A stretch of DNA of 33,328 bases from Burkholderiales bacterium (lineage in GTDB: Bacteria > Pseudomonadota > Gammaproteobacteria > Burkholderiales > Nitrosomonadaceae), in assembly GCA_024235755.1 (NCBI GenBank), contig JACKLV010000022.1, positions 1 to 33,328 on the forward strand. Reading direction: 5' to 3'. The position numbers and the translations under genes were made by a program. Shown here in pieces: positions 25,423 to 33,107 of the stretch (within the stretch, counting starts at the first letter, position 1; every line of letters starts with the position of its first letter). The notes beneath the pieces are model-generated. The model worked only from the letters and a program-made list of their open reading frames with translations, was not told where the DNA came from and did no database searches.

Positions 25423-25489
25423 TGGCAGGTTATAACTGGTTAACGCACAAATGACTAATCTGTAAGCGCGACAAGTACTTTCAAAGTTA

Positions 25490-25525
25490 AAAAAACCCCC
25501 AGAATTTTTATTCTGGGGGTTTTTT
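25490..25525. terminator. Strong bidirectional terminator between rpoH and smbP
   Basis: A perfect 10-bp stem (25496-25505 with 25510-25519), with five C facing five G and a TTTT loop, is flanked by six A on the left and six T on the right. It therefore ends with a U-tract on both strands. It lies between the convergent rpoH and smbP genes. Confidence 0.95.
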
Positions 25526-25560
25526 GTGAATAAAAAAGATGAAATCGAAATGAAAATAAA

Positions 25561-25905
25561 TTAATGAGCTGATTCGCGCATATGTTTAATAGCTTCCTTC
25601 ATATGCTTGGCGCCTTCATCAGCATGCCCCATTTTGCCATGTTTAATTGACTCTTCCATATGTTTAATGGCTTCAGACATATGTTTGTGTGCTTCTGCAT
25701 GTGCTTCTTCAGCTGCTTTTGCATGATGCAATGCTTTCTCTGCATGTTTTACCAGAACAGGTGCATGACCGTCTTCACCATGCGCAAGCGCTTGCCCTGC
25801 ATGTTCCATTGCTTCAGAGGTATGTCCGGCGTCGGATGCCAGAGCCTGATTGCTCAGAAAAAGCGCTAAAACTCCTATTGCGAATGTAGTTGATAGCTGT
25901 TTCAT
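25561..25905 (-). CDS. smbP: Small periplasmic metal-binding protein SmbP
   Basis: This 114-residue protein matches SmbP, described in Nitrosomonas europaea as a small periplasmic four-helix protein binding several Cu ions and other divalent metals. It has a signal peptide (core about 8-18, cleavage after ALA near 23) and a mature part of about 90 residues built of heptad-like repeats in which His recurs every three to four residues (units such as EAIKHMEESIKHGKMGH and HKHMSEAIKHM). There are no cysteines or aromatics in the mature part, only His, Met, Glu and Lys. The start at 25905 is fixed by AAGGAGGT 6 nt upstream; a longer reading to 25974 has no ribosome site. It shares a terminator with rpoH. 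A role in buffering periplasmic copper is known for the family; in vivo function here is inferred. Confidence 0.92.
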   Translation of the reverse strand: MKQLSTTFAIGVLALFLSNQALASDAGHTSEAMEHAGQALAHGEDGHAPVLVKHAEKALHHAKAAEEAHAEAHKHMSEAIKHMEESIKHGKMGHADEGAKHMKEAIKHMRESAH

Positions 25906-25953
25906 TGTAACCTCCTTGGTTAATGAATTAATGTTGCAAAATAAGGATAGCCC

Positions 25954-25971
25954 CTGCAAATGCGCTTGCAG
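25954..25971 (-). promoter_or_regulatory. Inverted repeat upstream of smbP, candidate operator
   Basis: CTGCAA and TTGCAG are separated by six bases, 49 bp before the smbP start codon. A further TTGCAA lies at about 25934. Position and symmetry suit a metal-responsive regulator. The rest of the 297-bp gap 25906-26202 is AT-rich, with a run of alternating TA near 26010-26016, and holds no gene. Confidence 0.35.
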
Positions 25972-26202
25972 CATTTTTTATTTAAATGGAGTTAACAAGC
26001 ACATATTTATATATATAACATAAAGCGGACCGGAAAAACACAGATACAGGGAACTTTGATGCAAATTAAAGGCGCTAACATTTGGCTGCCTTGTCATTCC
26101 AAAAGTATTCGGGCGAAAATATTGCATTTCCATTAATTATATCTTAATGTTATCCGGCATTATGCAGTGACTATGAATGACATTGTGGCATTGGAAAGAA
26201 AT

Positions 26203-27189
26203 TCAATAGGAAAATACTTCATTTAACTGACTAAATGATGCGCCGGGTGAAGTTCCGCCTCCGATTGCATAAAGCCGTTCACCCACTATAGCTACGCCGA
26301 GTCCATGCCTTGCTGTTGGCATAGGTGTCATGATTATCCAGCGGTCTTCGTCGGGAAGATATTTTTCGTTGTTGTTAAACGTGCCTTCCCCTGATTCTCC
26401 ACCGAGTACATAGATGTGTCCGTTGATTACGCCCGCACCAATGCCGCTACGAGCAGTCGGTAAATTTGCTTTATATTGCCATTGATTGGTAACGGGGTCA
26501 TAAGCTTCGACCACGCTGGTGTTTTGCTGGTACTTTAAATTTGACCGTCCACCGATCGCATAAACTTTGGAACCAGCTGCCGCGACTGCAAGATGATCGC
26601 GGGGTGCTGAAAGGGCGGCGGCAGTTGACCAAGAATCTGTTGCCGGATCATATATTTCAGTAGCGCCTGTGTTTTGCTCGCCATCGAAACCACCAATTGC
26701 GTATATTCGATCCTGATATACGGTTACGCCGAGTGCGCCGCGTGCTGTTGGCATCGGTGTACGTTCGCGCCAGGTCTGGGTAGTGGGGCTATACTGGTAA
26801 ACAGTATTGACGGCATGCCAAACGGTCAAACCGGATTTGGCAAATCCGCCAATAATATACAAATATCCATCGAGCACGGCAATGCCTGCGTGGTGTCGCC
26901 CTTCAGGCATAGGTGTTGATACGGACCAAGTATCCGTAGCCGGATCGTAGACTTCAACATCTCGGCTGATAGCAAAATCCAGAATGTTGTTGATGTTTGG
27001 CCGGCTGAAACCGCCCGTGGCGTAAATTTTGTTGTCAAGAGCGGCTGCAGCGATTTCGGTACGTGCGCTTGGAGCAGGTGCACCTTGTCTCCAGACTCCG
27101 AGCTCAGGATTCGCATAAATTAGCGGTGTATGTCCAAGTAAGCCCAAGAGAATAAACACTGTTGTTATTGAGATTCTCTGTATTAACAT
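26203..27189 (-). CDS. Secreted six-blade Kelch beta-propeller protein
   Basis: This 328-residue protein has a signal peptide (hydrophobic 8-24, cleavage after IYA near 26) and six Kelch repeats. Each carries the double-Gly hallmark: KIYATGGF, YLYIIGGF, RIYAIGGF, KVYAIGGR, HIYVLGGE and RLYAIGGG, followed by a Trp in most blades. Six blades make one closed propeller that fills nearly the whole chain, with no added catalytic or membrane domain. Bacterial periplasmic Kelch proteins include sialic acid mutarotase NanM, but the repeats here are not specific enough to claim that activity. GAGGG lies 6-7 nt before the ATG. It is upstream of smbP on the same strand with a 297-bp gap, so joint transcription is possible but not shown. 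Ligand unknown. Confidence 0.88.
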   Translation of the reverse strand: MLIQRISITTVFILLGLLGHTPLIYANPELGVWRQGAPAPSARTEIAAAALDNKIYATGGFSRPNINNILDFAISRDVEVYDPATDTWSVSTPMPEGRHHAGIAVLDGYLYIIGGFAKSGLTVWHAVNTVYQYSPTTQTWRERTPMPTARGALGVTVYQDRIYAIGGFDGEQNTGATEIYDPATDSWSTAAALSAPRDHLAVAAAGSKVYAIGGRSNLKYQQNTSVVEAYDPVTNQWQYKANLPTARSGIGAGVINGHIYVLGGESGEGTFNNNEKYLPDEDRWIIMTPMPTARHGLGVAIVGERLYAIGGGTSPGASFSQLNEVFSY

Positions 27190-27365
27190 CGGATACCCTC
27201 TAGTTGGAGCATTAGCCAGAAAATTTGTTTTTAAAATGCAGTATCAATGCAGTATCGTTAATTTCGGCAAGGTTAACGGTTTATCGGTAAGGCAAATTCA
27301 GAATACTGTTAATATCATTGTTTCTTCAAACCGAATGACAAACTACTGTCGACATAAAAAGCAGA

Positions 27366-28262
27366 TTAAACCCAATCTTTTCCGATTAGAAAGTCAGTGT
27401 AGAGCTTATTTTCCGGACTACCTGCCTCGGGCTTCCAATTATAACGCCATTTAACGATTGGCGGCAGCGACATCAGAATGGACTCTGTACGGCCGCCGGT
27501 TTGCAAACCGAACAACGTACCGCGGTCCCAGACCAGATTGAATTCAACATAACGGCCACGCCGGTAAGCCTGGAAATCGCGTTCTTGTTCGCCATAGGGT
27601 ATGTCTTTACGACGCTCCAGAATGGGCCGGTATGCATTCAAAAAATTGCTGCCGACATTTTGAGTCAGGTTAAAGCAGGTTGAGAAATCCGGTTGATTCC
27701 AGTCATCAAAGAATACGCCACCGATTCCGCGTGGCTCGTTACGGTGTTTTAAAAAGAAATACTCATCGCACCATTTCTTCAACCGTGGATAGCATTCGTT
27801 GCCAAAAGGCTGTAATGCATCCTTGCAGGTTTGATGAAAATGAACGGCGTCTTCCTCAAATCCATAATAAGGTGTTAAATCCATACCACCACCAAACCAC
27901 CAGACTGGATCGGCACCTTCCTTGCGTGCTTCGAAATAACGCACGTTCATGTGAACAGTCGGTGCGTAGGGGTTACGTGGGTGAATAACCAGCGAGACGC
28001 CCATTGCCTCAAACGATCTGCCCGATAACTCCGGGCGAGCTGCGGTTGCCGATGCGGGCAGGCCGCTGCCAAAAACATGTGAAAAGTTGACGCCGCCGCG
28101 TTCCAAGATGTTTCCTTCTTCGATTACTGCGCTTGTTCCGCCACCGCCCCCGGGGCGGTCCCACTGGTCGCGCCGAAAACATTTGCCATCAGCCTGTTCG
28201 AGTCCTGAAACAATGTTGTCTTGCAGTTGGGTCAGATATTCCTTAACTTGTGATGTACTCAT
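27366..28262 (-). CDS. hemF: Oxygen-dependent coproporphyrinogen III oxidase
   Basis: HemF converts coproporphyrinogen III to protoporphyrinogen IX with O2 in haem synthesis. The 298 residues match the usual length of 299. Conserved segments are visible throughout: GGGGTSAVIEEGNILERGGVNFS (about 37-59), SLVIHPRNPYAPTVHMNVRYFE (about 89-110), WWFGGGMDLTPYYGF (about 121-135), KHRNEPRGIGGVFFDD (about 172-187) and the C-terminal EFNLVWDRGTLFGLQTGGRTESILMSLPP. GGGAGA precedes the ATG by about 5 nt. The gene is divergent from aroC; the 298-bp gap holds an FNR-type site. Nitrifiers need much haem c, so expression should be substantial. The identification is secure. Confidence 0.97.
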   Translation of the reverse strand: MSTSQVKEYLTQLQDNIVSGLEQADGKCFRRDQWDRPGGGGGTSAVIEEGNILERGGVNFSHVFGSGLPASATAARPELSGRSFEAMGVSLVIHPRNPYAPTVHMNVRYFEARKEGADPVWWFGGGMDLTPYYGFEEDAVHFHQTCKDALQPFGNECYPRLKKWCDEYFFLKHRNEPRGIGGVFFDDWNQPDFSTCFNLTQNVGSNFLNAYRPILERRKDIPYGEQERDFQAYRRGRYVEFNLVWDRGTLFGLQTGGRTESILMSLPPIVKWRYNWKPEAGSPENKLYTDFLIGKDWV

Positions 28263-28441
28263 TCAATCTCCCGTGTTACAACGAATGCTGCCTGCAGCTG
28301 TATGTACTTGATGTGTTTTTGTTTGAAAGCAGTAAAACCCAGACATGATGCCGTTGTCGTACTTTTTTAAGTTTATAATACTGAAATTGGCTGGCCTGCT
28401 GCATTGTACCTGTTATATAGCATGATTAAAGTATTTCATAC

Positions 28442-28455
28442 TTGATTTATCTCAA
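28442..28455. promoter_or_regulatory. FNR/Anr-type box between hemF and aroC
   Basis: TTGAT-TTAT-CTCAA differs from the FNR consensus TTGAT-N4-ATCAA at one position, and the symmetry extends one base on each side (CTTGA...TCAAG). It lies 180 bp from the hemF start and 106 bp from the aroC start. In Pseudomonas aeruginosa hemF is under Anr/Dnr control, which makes the location sensible. The Cys-free Crp/Fnr protein at 7019 is not an obvious partner because its recognition helix differs. Confidence 0.5.
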
Positions 28456-28560
28456 GTGTATACATCATCAATCTATGGATGACAGTGCAGGTAACGCTAC
28501 GAATGCACAGGCTGCCCGGTTTTAATACGATAATCAAAGAACTTACAGGAAAATTTACGC

Positions 28561-29733
28561 ATGTCTGGTAACTCATTTGGCAAGCTTTTCAGCGTCACAT
28601 CATTTGGCGAATCGCATGGTCCTGCAATCGGTTGTGTGATTGACGGTTGTCCACCCGGTCTGACAATCAGCGCAGCGGATATTCAGTATGAGCTGGATAG
28701 ACGCAAACCGGGTACTTCCCGGCATGTAACACAGCGGCGTGAATCCGATACGGTGGAAATTTTATCCGGTGTGTTCGAAGGTAAAACCACAGGTACGTCG
28801 ATTGGGCTCTTGATTCGCAACGAAGATCAGCGTAGTAAAGACTACAGCAAAATCATGGATGTGTTTCGTCCTGGCCATGCCGACTATACCTACTGGCAAA
28901 AATACGGTATTCGCGATTACCGCGGCGGCGGCCGCGCATCGGCGCGCGAGACTGCCGTGCGTGTGGCTGCTGGCGCACTCGCCAAAAAATGGCTGAACGA
29001 AAAATTTGGAATAGTGGTGCGGGGTTATATGTCGCAGCTCGGGCCGATAGAGATTCCTTTCAAATGCTGGGAAGACGTCAATCAAAATCCTTTCTTTGTG
29101 GCGGACAACAGTTATGTTGCTCAGCTTGAAACATTCATGGATCAGTTACGTAAGTCTGGCGATTCCGTTGGGGCGAAAATTAGTGCTGTGGCAGATAATG
29201 TGCCGGTTGGCTGGGGTGAGCCGGTTTATGATCGTCTTGATGCCGAAATTGCATATGCCATGATGAACATCAACGCTGTTAAAGGCGTCGAGATTGGTGC
29301 GGGTTTTGCGAGTGTGAATCAAAAGGGTACGGAACATTCCGATGAGATAATGCCTGAAGGATTTCTCAGCAATAACGCGGGCGGTATATTGGGCGGGATT
29401 TCAACAGGGCAGCCTATTACCGTTAATGTCGCCATCAAACCGACCTCAAGTATTCGTTTGGGGCGTCGGTCTATTGATAAAAATGGCGACCCTGTAATCG
29501 TGGAAACACATGGCCGGCATGATCCGTGCGTAGGCATTCGTGCTACGCCAATTGTTGAGGCGATGCTCGCTCTGGTACTGATCGACCATGCGTTGCGCCA
29601 CCGTGCACAAAATGCAGACGTTGTGTGTGACACGCCAAAAATCCGAGGCAGTGCCAACCACGTATTGTTTGTCAGTGGACAGAATGGTGCGGATCTCCCT
29701 TTGAAAGAAGATCCAGAACCTGAGGAAGGATAG
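28561..29733 (+). CDS. aroC: Chorismate synthase
   Basis: AroC catalyses the last shikimate step, 5-enolpyruvylshikimate-3-phosphate to chorismate, using reduced FMN as a non-consumed cofactor. The 390-residue protein starts with the signature SFGESHGPAIGCVIDGCPPG (about 14-33), followed by RRKPGTSRHVTQRRESD and RPGHADYTYWQKYGIRDYRGGGRASARET (about 103-131). The late motif GRHDPCVGIRATPIVEAM (about 317-334) is intact. It is somewhat longer than the E. coli enzyme (361) through an acidic tail ending EDPEPEEG. AGGA lies about 11 nt before the ATG. The gene is divergent from hemF. Downstream, 29734-29943 has a T6 tract (about 29863-29868) but no convincing terminator stem. Confidence 0.97.
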   Translation: MSGNSFGKLFSVTSFGESHGPAIGCVIDGCPPGLTISAADIQYELDRRKPGTSRHVTQRRESDTVEILSGVFEGKTTGTSIGLLIRNEDQRSKDYSKIMDVFRPGHADYTYWQKYGIRDYRGGGRASARETAVRVAAGALAKKWLNEKFGIVVRGYMSQLGPIEIPFKCWEDVNQNPFFVADNSYVAQLETFMDQLRKSGDSVGAKISAVADNVPVGWGEPVYDRLDAEIAYAMMNINAVKGVEIGAGFASVNQKGTEHSDEIMPEGFLSNNAGGILGGISTGQPITVNVAIKPTSSIRLGRRSIDKNGDPVIVETHGRHDPCVGIRATPIVEAMLALVLIDHALRHRAQNADVVCDTPKIRGSANHVLFVSGQNGADLPLKEDPEPEEG

Positions 29734-29943
29734 TCTGCGTCGATAAATGGGCAGACAGGATATTAATACTGCACCAGTTTATTCTTGACAAGCAGGATTA
29801 TATCGCCCATTATCGCCGCCGCATACGAAACGAAACAATCCAGGCGAAGCAATCTGCCAGGCGGTTTTTTGTTCTGAATATGATTTGCAGCGTCGGATTA
29901 ATGAAAATAAATAAAAGTTTGCAGTCCGCTGTCTGCATCAATC

Positions 29944-29952
29944 TGTTATAAT
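29944..29952 (+). promoter_or_regulatory. Extended -10 promoter of the tRNA pair
   Basis: TGTTATAAT combines a TG extension with a perfect TATAAT (29947-29952), about 50 bp upstream of tRNA-Arg. The nearest -35-like TTGCAG (29919) is 22 bp away, too far, so the extended -10 probably carries the promoter. Confidence 0.6.
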
Positions 29953-30001
29953 TCACGGCTGCTATACAATAGCACTAGCGTGATAACACAGATTGTACAA
30001 A

Positions 30002-30078
30002 GCGCCCGTAGCTCAGTTGGATAGAGTACTTGGCTACGAACCAAGGGGTCGTGGGTTCGAATCCTGCCGGGCGCGCCA
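30002..30078 (+). tRNA. tRNA-Arg (anticodon ACG)
   Basis: This is a 77-nt cloverleaf. The acceptor GCGCCCG pairs with CGGGCGC, the discriminator is G, and CCA is encoded. The D-arm has AGCTCAGTTGGATAGAGT, the anticodon stem is CTTGG/CCAAG, the loop is CTACGAA with ACG at 30036-30038, and the T-loop is GGTTCGAATCC. A34 is normally edited to inosine by TadA, reading CGU, CGC and CGA. Confidence 0.97.
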
Positions 30079-30103
30079 ATCGATTGTCTCGCAGCATCAA
30101 ATA

Positions 30104-30179
<76 letters not shown>

Positions 30180-30259
30180 ATAAATTCAATTGGTTACAGT
30201 TTTATCAATAACCGTTTGATTTTTTCTTGTGTAATTCCTGCGAAATCCTGTCAGAAAAT

Positions 30260-30835
30260 TTAACTGATTTTTTGATAGCGATCTTCAAGTTTATCCATCG
30301 CGGCTTTAATATGTTCACCGTTCTGGTGTGCGTATCTTTCAACCATAAGTAGCGTTTTATGACCAGAAATTCTTTTTACCGTTGGCAAGTCTACGCCTGC
30401 CTGCACTAAGTGAGTAATGGCTGTATGTCTCAATGTATGCCACACAACTTTATCAGGAGTTAACCCGGCGGCAATAACAACACGCCGGAAAGGTTTGCGA
30501 ATATCCATTGTATGACCTTCTCTTGCTGCGACAGATGGAAACAGCCATTCACTACTCTTTGGCAAAGCCGCCATATAGCCTTCAAGAAATTCAGCTAAAT
30601 GTTGTGTTATGGGCTGCAATCGGGAGCCACCTTTTGCTTTGCTAAATAAATGAGATAGTGCTGCAAGTTCACGGTTTACAGTGCCGAGGCTTGTGTTTTT
30701 TTGTTTTACATTTTTCAACTTTGCTTTATCGTGAGCAACGCGAATCGCGACTTCATGGAGTCGTTTTTTCTTGTAACGCTCAATATCATAGTTGCTTATT
30801 ATTGATAAAGTAGAATTACAATCTAATGGTTTCGA
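30260..30835 (-). pseudogene. Decayed tyrosine recombinase (integrase) next to tRNA-Phe
   Basis: The open frame runs from just after a stop at 30836-30838 to 30260 without a convincing start; the first TTG reading (from 30718) is not a natural N-terminus. Upstream of it the frame still encodes integrase-like sequence (NYDIERYKKKRLHEV), part of the core-binding domain. It continues into LGTVNRELAALSHLFSKA and then jumps to KGGSRLQPITQHLAEFL, near 30630-30640. Intact relatives have about 100 residues between these points, carrying the first catalytic Arg, so an in-frame internal deletion is likely. The remaining catalytic residues are present: HTLRH, GHKT and the nucleophile Tyr in ERYAH. Orientation and position, with the 3' end facing the tRNA, are those of a tRNA-integrating element. 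The protein should be inactive as a recombinase. Confidence 0.8.
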
Positions 30836-30940
30836 TTAGTAAAAAATCAGAATTTCCCCAGTATACTTAGCTTATTCAATTTCATATGCTCATATCATTA
30901 AGGCTAACTTGACACGATGGTTGCGAGAGGAGGATATGAC

Positions 30941-31303
30941 ATGAATACCTTGAAAATGGCTGCAATAATTTTGTTGCTCATCGGATCGATTTTCGTAAAC
31001 AGCGCAAGTGCTGAAAGACTAGAAAGGCCTGATCATATAGACCCTAATGATCATATCGCCTGGATAAAATATTATGAAGGCTTGGCGAAGGCCACCGAAA
31101 AAAAACTGGAAGCATATGAACATGAATTGGCCGATTGCGAAGATCATCCGTATACGTATATTCGAAGACCATTTGGCATTCGCACTCAGGACTTAAGTGC
31201 ATATCTTCGTGCAAACATCCGTCAATACAGTAAAGAACTGGCCGAGGAGTTGGAACAGGCCGAGCTTCATAAGCGCATGTCGCTGATCAAACACCTTCAC
31301 TAA
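30941..31303 (+). CDS. Small secreted helical protein of unknown function
   Basis: I do not recognise this 120-residue protein. It has a clear signal peptide (hydrophobic 6-20, cleavage after SASA near 24). The mature part is about 95 residues, hydrophilic and mostly helical (WIKYYEGLAKATEKKLEAYEHELADCE, then LSAYLRANIRQYSKELAEELEQAEL), suggesting a helical hairpin. A short Pro/Tyr/Arg loop (HPYTYIRRPFG) sits between the helices. There is one cysteine in the mature part. The start at 30941 is set by GAGGAGG about 8 nt upstream; an upstream ATG at 30917 is unlikely. It is convergent with the porin gene (41 bp between stops). It follows the integrase remnant and might be cargo of a former island, but nothing proves this. 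Confidence 0.75.
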   Translation: MNTLKMAAIILLLIGSIFVNSASAERLERPDHIDPNDHIAWIKYYEGLAKATEKKLEAYEHELADCEDHPYTYIRRPFGIRTQDLSAYLRANIRQYSKELAEELEQAELHKRMSLIKHLH

Positions 31304-31344
31304 ACATAATTTGAAACTTCCTGACATCTAATCATGAAGAATCT

Positions 31345-32703
31345 TTAAAAAGATAGTAAAAAATCAAGTGAAAACAGAATCTGATCCTTGTGGTTGGCAA
31401 AAGGCCGATAAGCGCTAGTATGATACGCATCTACCCTGTCATAGCGAATATTGGGTCGTACAATCAGTTTGCGCCAGAGTTTTGACTTGATGCCTAACGA
31501 TCTGGCTGCCTTCCAGTTTAAACCTAGTGTTATATCGTAATAATCGGCAGGTGTAATAGTGATGCTATTTAGGTCGCCTGCGTAACTGGTTACTAATCCA
31601 TTGACTACATTCGTTGCCGCTGCAATTCTAAATGGTGAAGGATTCCGAAATCCATCTTCATCACGAAACCATTCAGCACGAAAGCCGATCGCTAAATTGT
31701 TGGTTAAGTCGTGATACAAATGAACCAATGCGCTAATCCAACGAGCGTTCTTAATAACGCTGGAATACTTCAGATTGTTCAGTAAAATACCTGATGCTTC
31801 TCCAAACACGTGATGTAGAACGAGCAATGTTCTTGGAGCTATCTTTTGTTGCAATACTACATTGTAAAAAGCCCAAGTTTCATCACTTCTTGTAGATACA
31901 TTACCGTAAGTGCCAGAGAAATGAAAAGTTGTTTCCCGATTGTCGCTTGACCAGGTAAAACCGGCAAGTCCGGCCCAGTTTCCAAGTTGCTTATCCCAAC
32001 CGGCATCCCAGCCACCAGTAGCACTACCAGTAATAGGCCCGCCGAGAAGCAGCCAATTTTGATTGAGCGTATAGTTAAAAAGCATGCCAGTGTGTGTAAA
32101 AGGTTCGCCAACATTTAAGGTATACGCACGTGTATAGAAAAAATTGTCTGGTGCCGGAACGGTTTCGAAACCTGTAGGCGTGTAGAAATGTCCGAATTTT
32201 ATATTTAGACCGTTACCGACAGGTGCATGCAATTCCAAATAAGCCTGTGGCAGGGCTATTCCATACGTTCGTGAAGAGTTGCAGCAGAGATCCAAATCCC
32301 AATTGCTTCGTTTAAGTGGTTCGCCAGAATTGACATCAAAAGGGGGAACGCCAAAAGCCTGTGTATAGATGGCATCGGTACCGAACATGAAATCAAAGCG
32401 TCCACCTATATCCCATATGTTGCCCTCCGATATCACTGGACGGCGCACAAAAAGATTCAATTGATTCAATTGAAAATGATTGGCTTGATCGGCGAAAATA
32501 ACAGGACCATTATAACCACCTGACTGACTGGGATTTATAGTAACGCCACCATTTATCCAGCCACCAAATTCCACATTACGCGATTGAAAAAAATTTTGCA
32601 ACTTATTGATATAGCTGGCAGTTGAAATGGTACTATAGAATAAAACACTGCCGAAAATGATAGCTATCAATAACTTTGCTTTTGATTTTATTTTGATTGA
32701 CAT
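31345..32703 (-). CDS. Outer-membrane beta-barrel porin, BBP2/OmpL-like
   Basis: This 452-residue outer-membrane protein has a signal peptide (basic residues 4-9, hydrophobic 10-24, cleavage after STA near 29) and many alternating amphipathic strands. It ends in a terminal Phe (SLDFLLSF), the usual signal for barrel insertion. The pattern VEFGGWINGGVTINPS near residue 44, then FQLNQLNLFVRRPV, GGRFDFMFGTDAIYT and LKFGHFYTPTGFETVPAPDNFFYTR-like segments, fit the putative beta-barrel porin-2 family. The adjacent cysteines in LDLCCNSSR lie in a predicted loop, which is rare in porins. The transported substrate is unknown. It stands alone, convergent with the small secreted gene. The 281-bp region upstream, 32704-32984, contains the terminator at 32927-32953 and nothing else. 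Confidence 0.8.
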   Translation of the reverse strand: MSIKIKSKAKLLIAIIFGSVLFYSTISTASYINKLQNFFQSRNVEFGGWINGGVTINPSQSGGYNGPVIFADQANHFQLNQLNLFVRRPVISEGNIWDIGGRFDFMFGTDAIYTQAFGVPPFDVNSGEPLKRSNWDLDLCCNSSRTYGIALPQAYLELHAPVGNGLNIKFGHFYTPTGFETVPAPDNFFYTRAYTLNVGEPFTHTGMLFNYTLNQNWLLLGGPITGSATGGWDAGWDKQLGNWAGLAGFTWSSDNRETTFHFSGTYGNVSTRSDETWAFYNVVLQQKIAPRTLLVLHHVFGEASGILLNNLKYSSVIKNARWISALVHLYHDLTNNLAIGFRAEWFRDEDGFRNPSPFRIAAATNVVNGLVTSYAGDLNSITITPADYYDITLGLNWKAARSLGIKSKLWRKLIVRPNIRYDRVDAYHTSAYRPFANHKDQILFSLDFLLSF

Positions 32704-32926
32704 AAGTTGATTCGTATATTGTGCTCAGATTTCAATGCATAACCTTTAAGAAAGTATCCGGGAGTAAAGCAAAATCAAGCGCGTAAGATACCAGATCTAT
32801 TGATTGAAAATGTTAACAGAAAGATAAAAAACCCTTGCACGGCCAGCCTAGTTTAAGCGTAGAAGAAATTTCAATCCGGACGATAGATTAAAATTTTGAT
32901 GATATGCCTCTGGGATATGACAGACG

Positions 32927-32953
32927 AAAAAAAACCCACCGAAGTCGGTTTTT
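32927..32953 (-). terminator. Intrinsic terminator with UUCG loop
   Basis: On the minus strand the stem AAAAACC-G-AC closes on TTCG and returns as GT-G-GGTTTTT (one G-G mismatch), followed by a run of eight T. It lies 32 bp beyond the stop of the possible small gene at 32985, which supports transcription there. A shorter T-run allows weak use on the plus strand. Confidence 0.6.
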
Positions 32954-32984
32954 CCAGGACATTATTGGATAGGTGCGCGTTAGT

Positions 32985-33107
32985 CTAACTTTCGGCATTG
33001 CTTGCCTTGCTAGCGGATACTGATACAGAATGGGATGACTGCTCAGCTGCCATTTTTTCATGGTAAGCTGTTGACATCGGTCGAAAATTGACTGGTGCGA
33101 TTTGCAT
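32985..33107 (-). CDS. Possible 40-residue protein
   Basis: This small frame starts at an ATG (33105-33107) with MQIAPVNFRPMSTAYHEKM and ends in a Ser/Ala-rich stretch (SVSVSASKASNAES). I recognise no family. The composition, with a short beta-like start, a helix and a Ser-rich tail, is plausible for a real peptide, and a UUCG terminator follows on the same strand. Against it, no ribosome site precedes the ATG, and the frame is open for about 18 more codons upstream. Confidence 0.3.
   Translation of the reverse strand: MQIAPVNFRPMSTAYHEKMAAEQSSHSVSVSASKASNAES

Noticed and set aside
29319..29657. Antisense frame of 112 residues inside aroC
   Set aside because: Shadow of a conserved gene on the opposite strand.
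33093..33107. Possible sigma54 promoter (TGGTGCGATTTGC)
   Set aside because: The GG and GC elements are 8 bases apart instead of 10, so the spacing is wrong.
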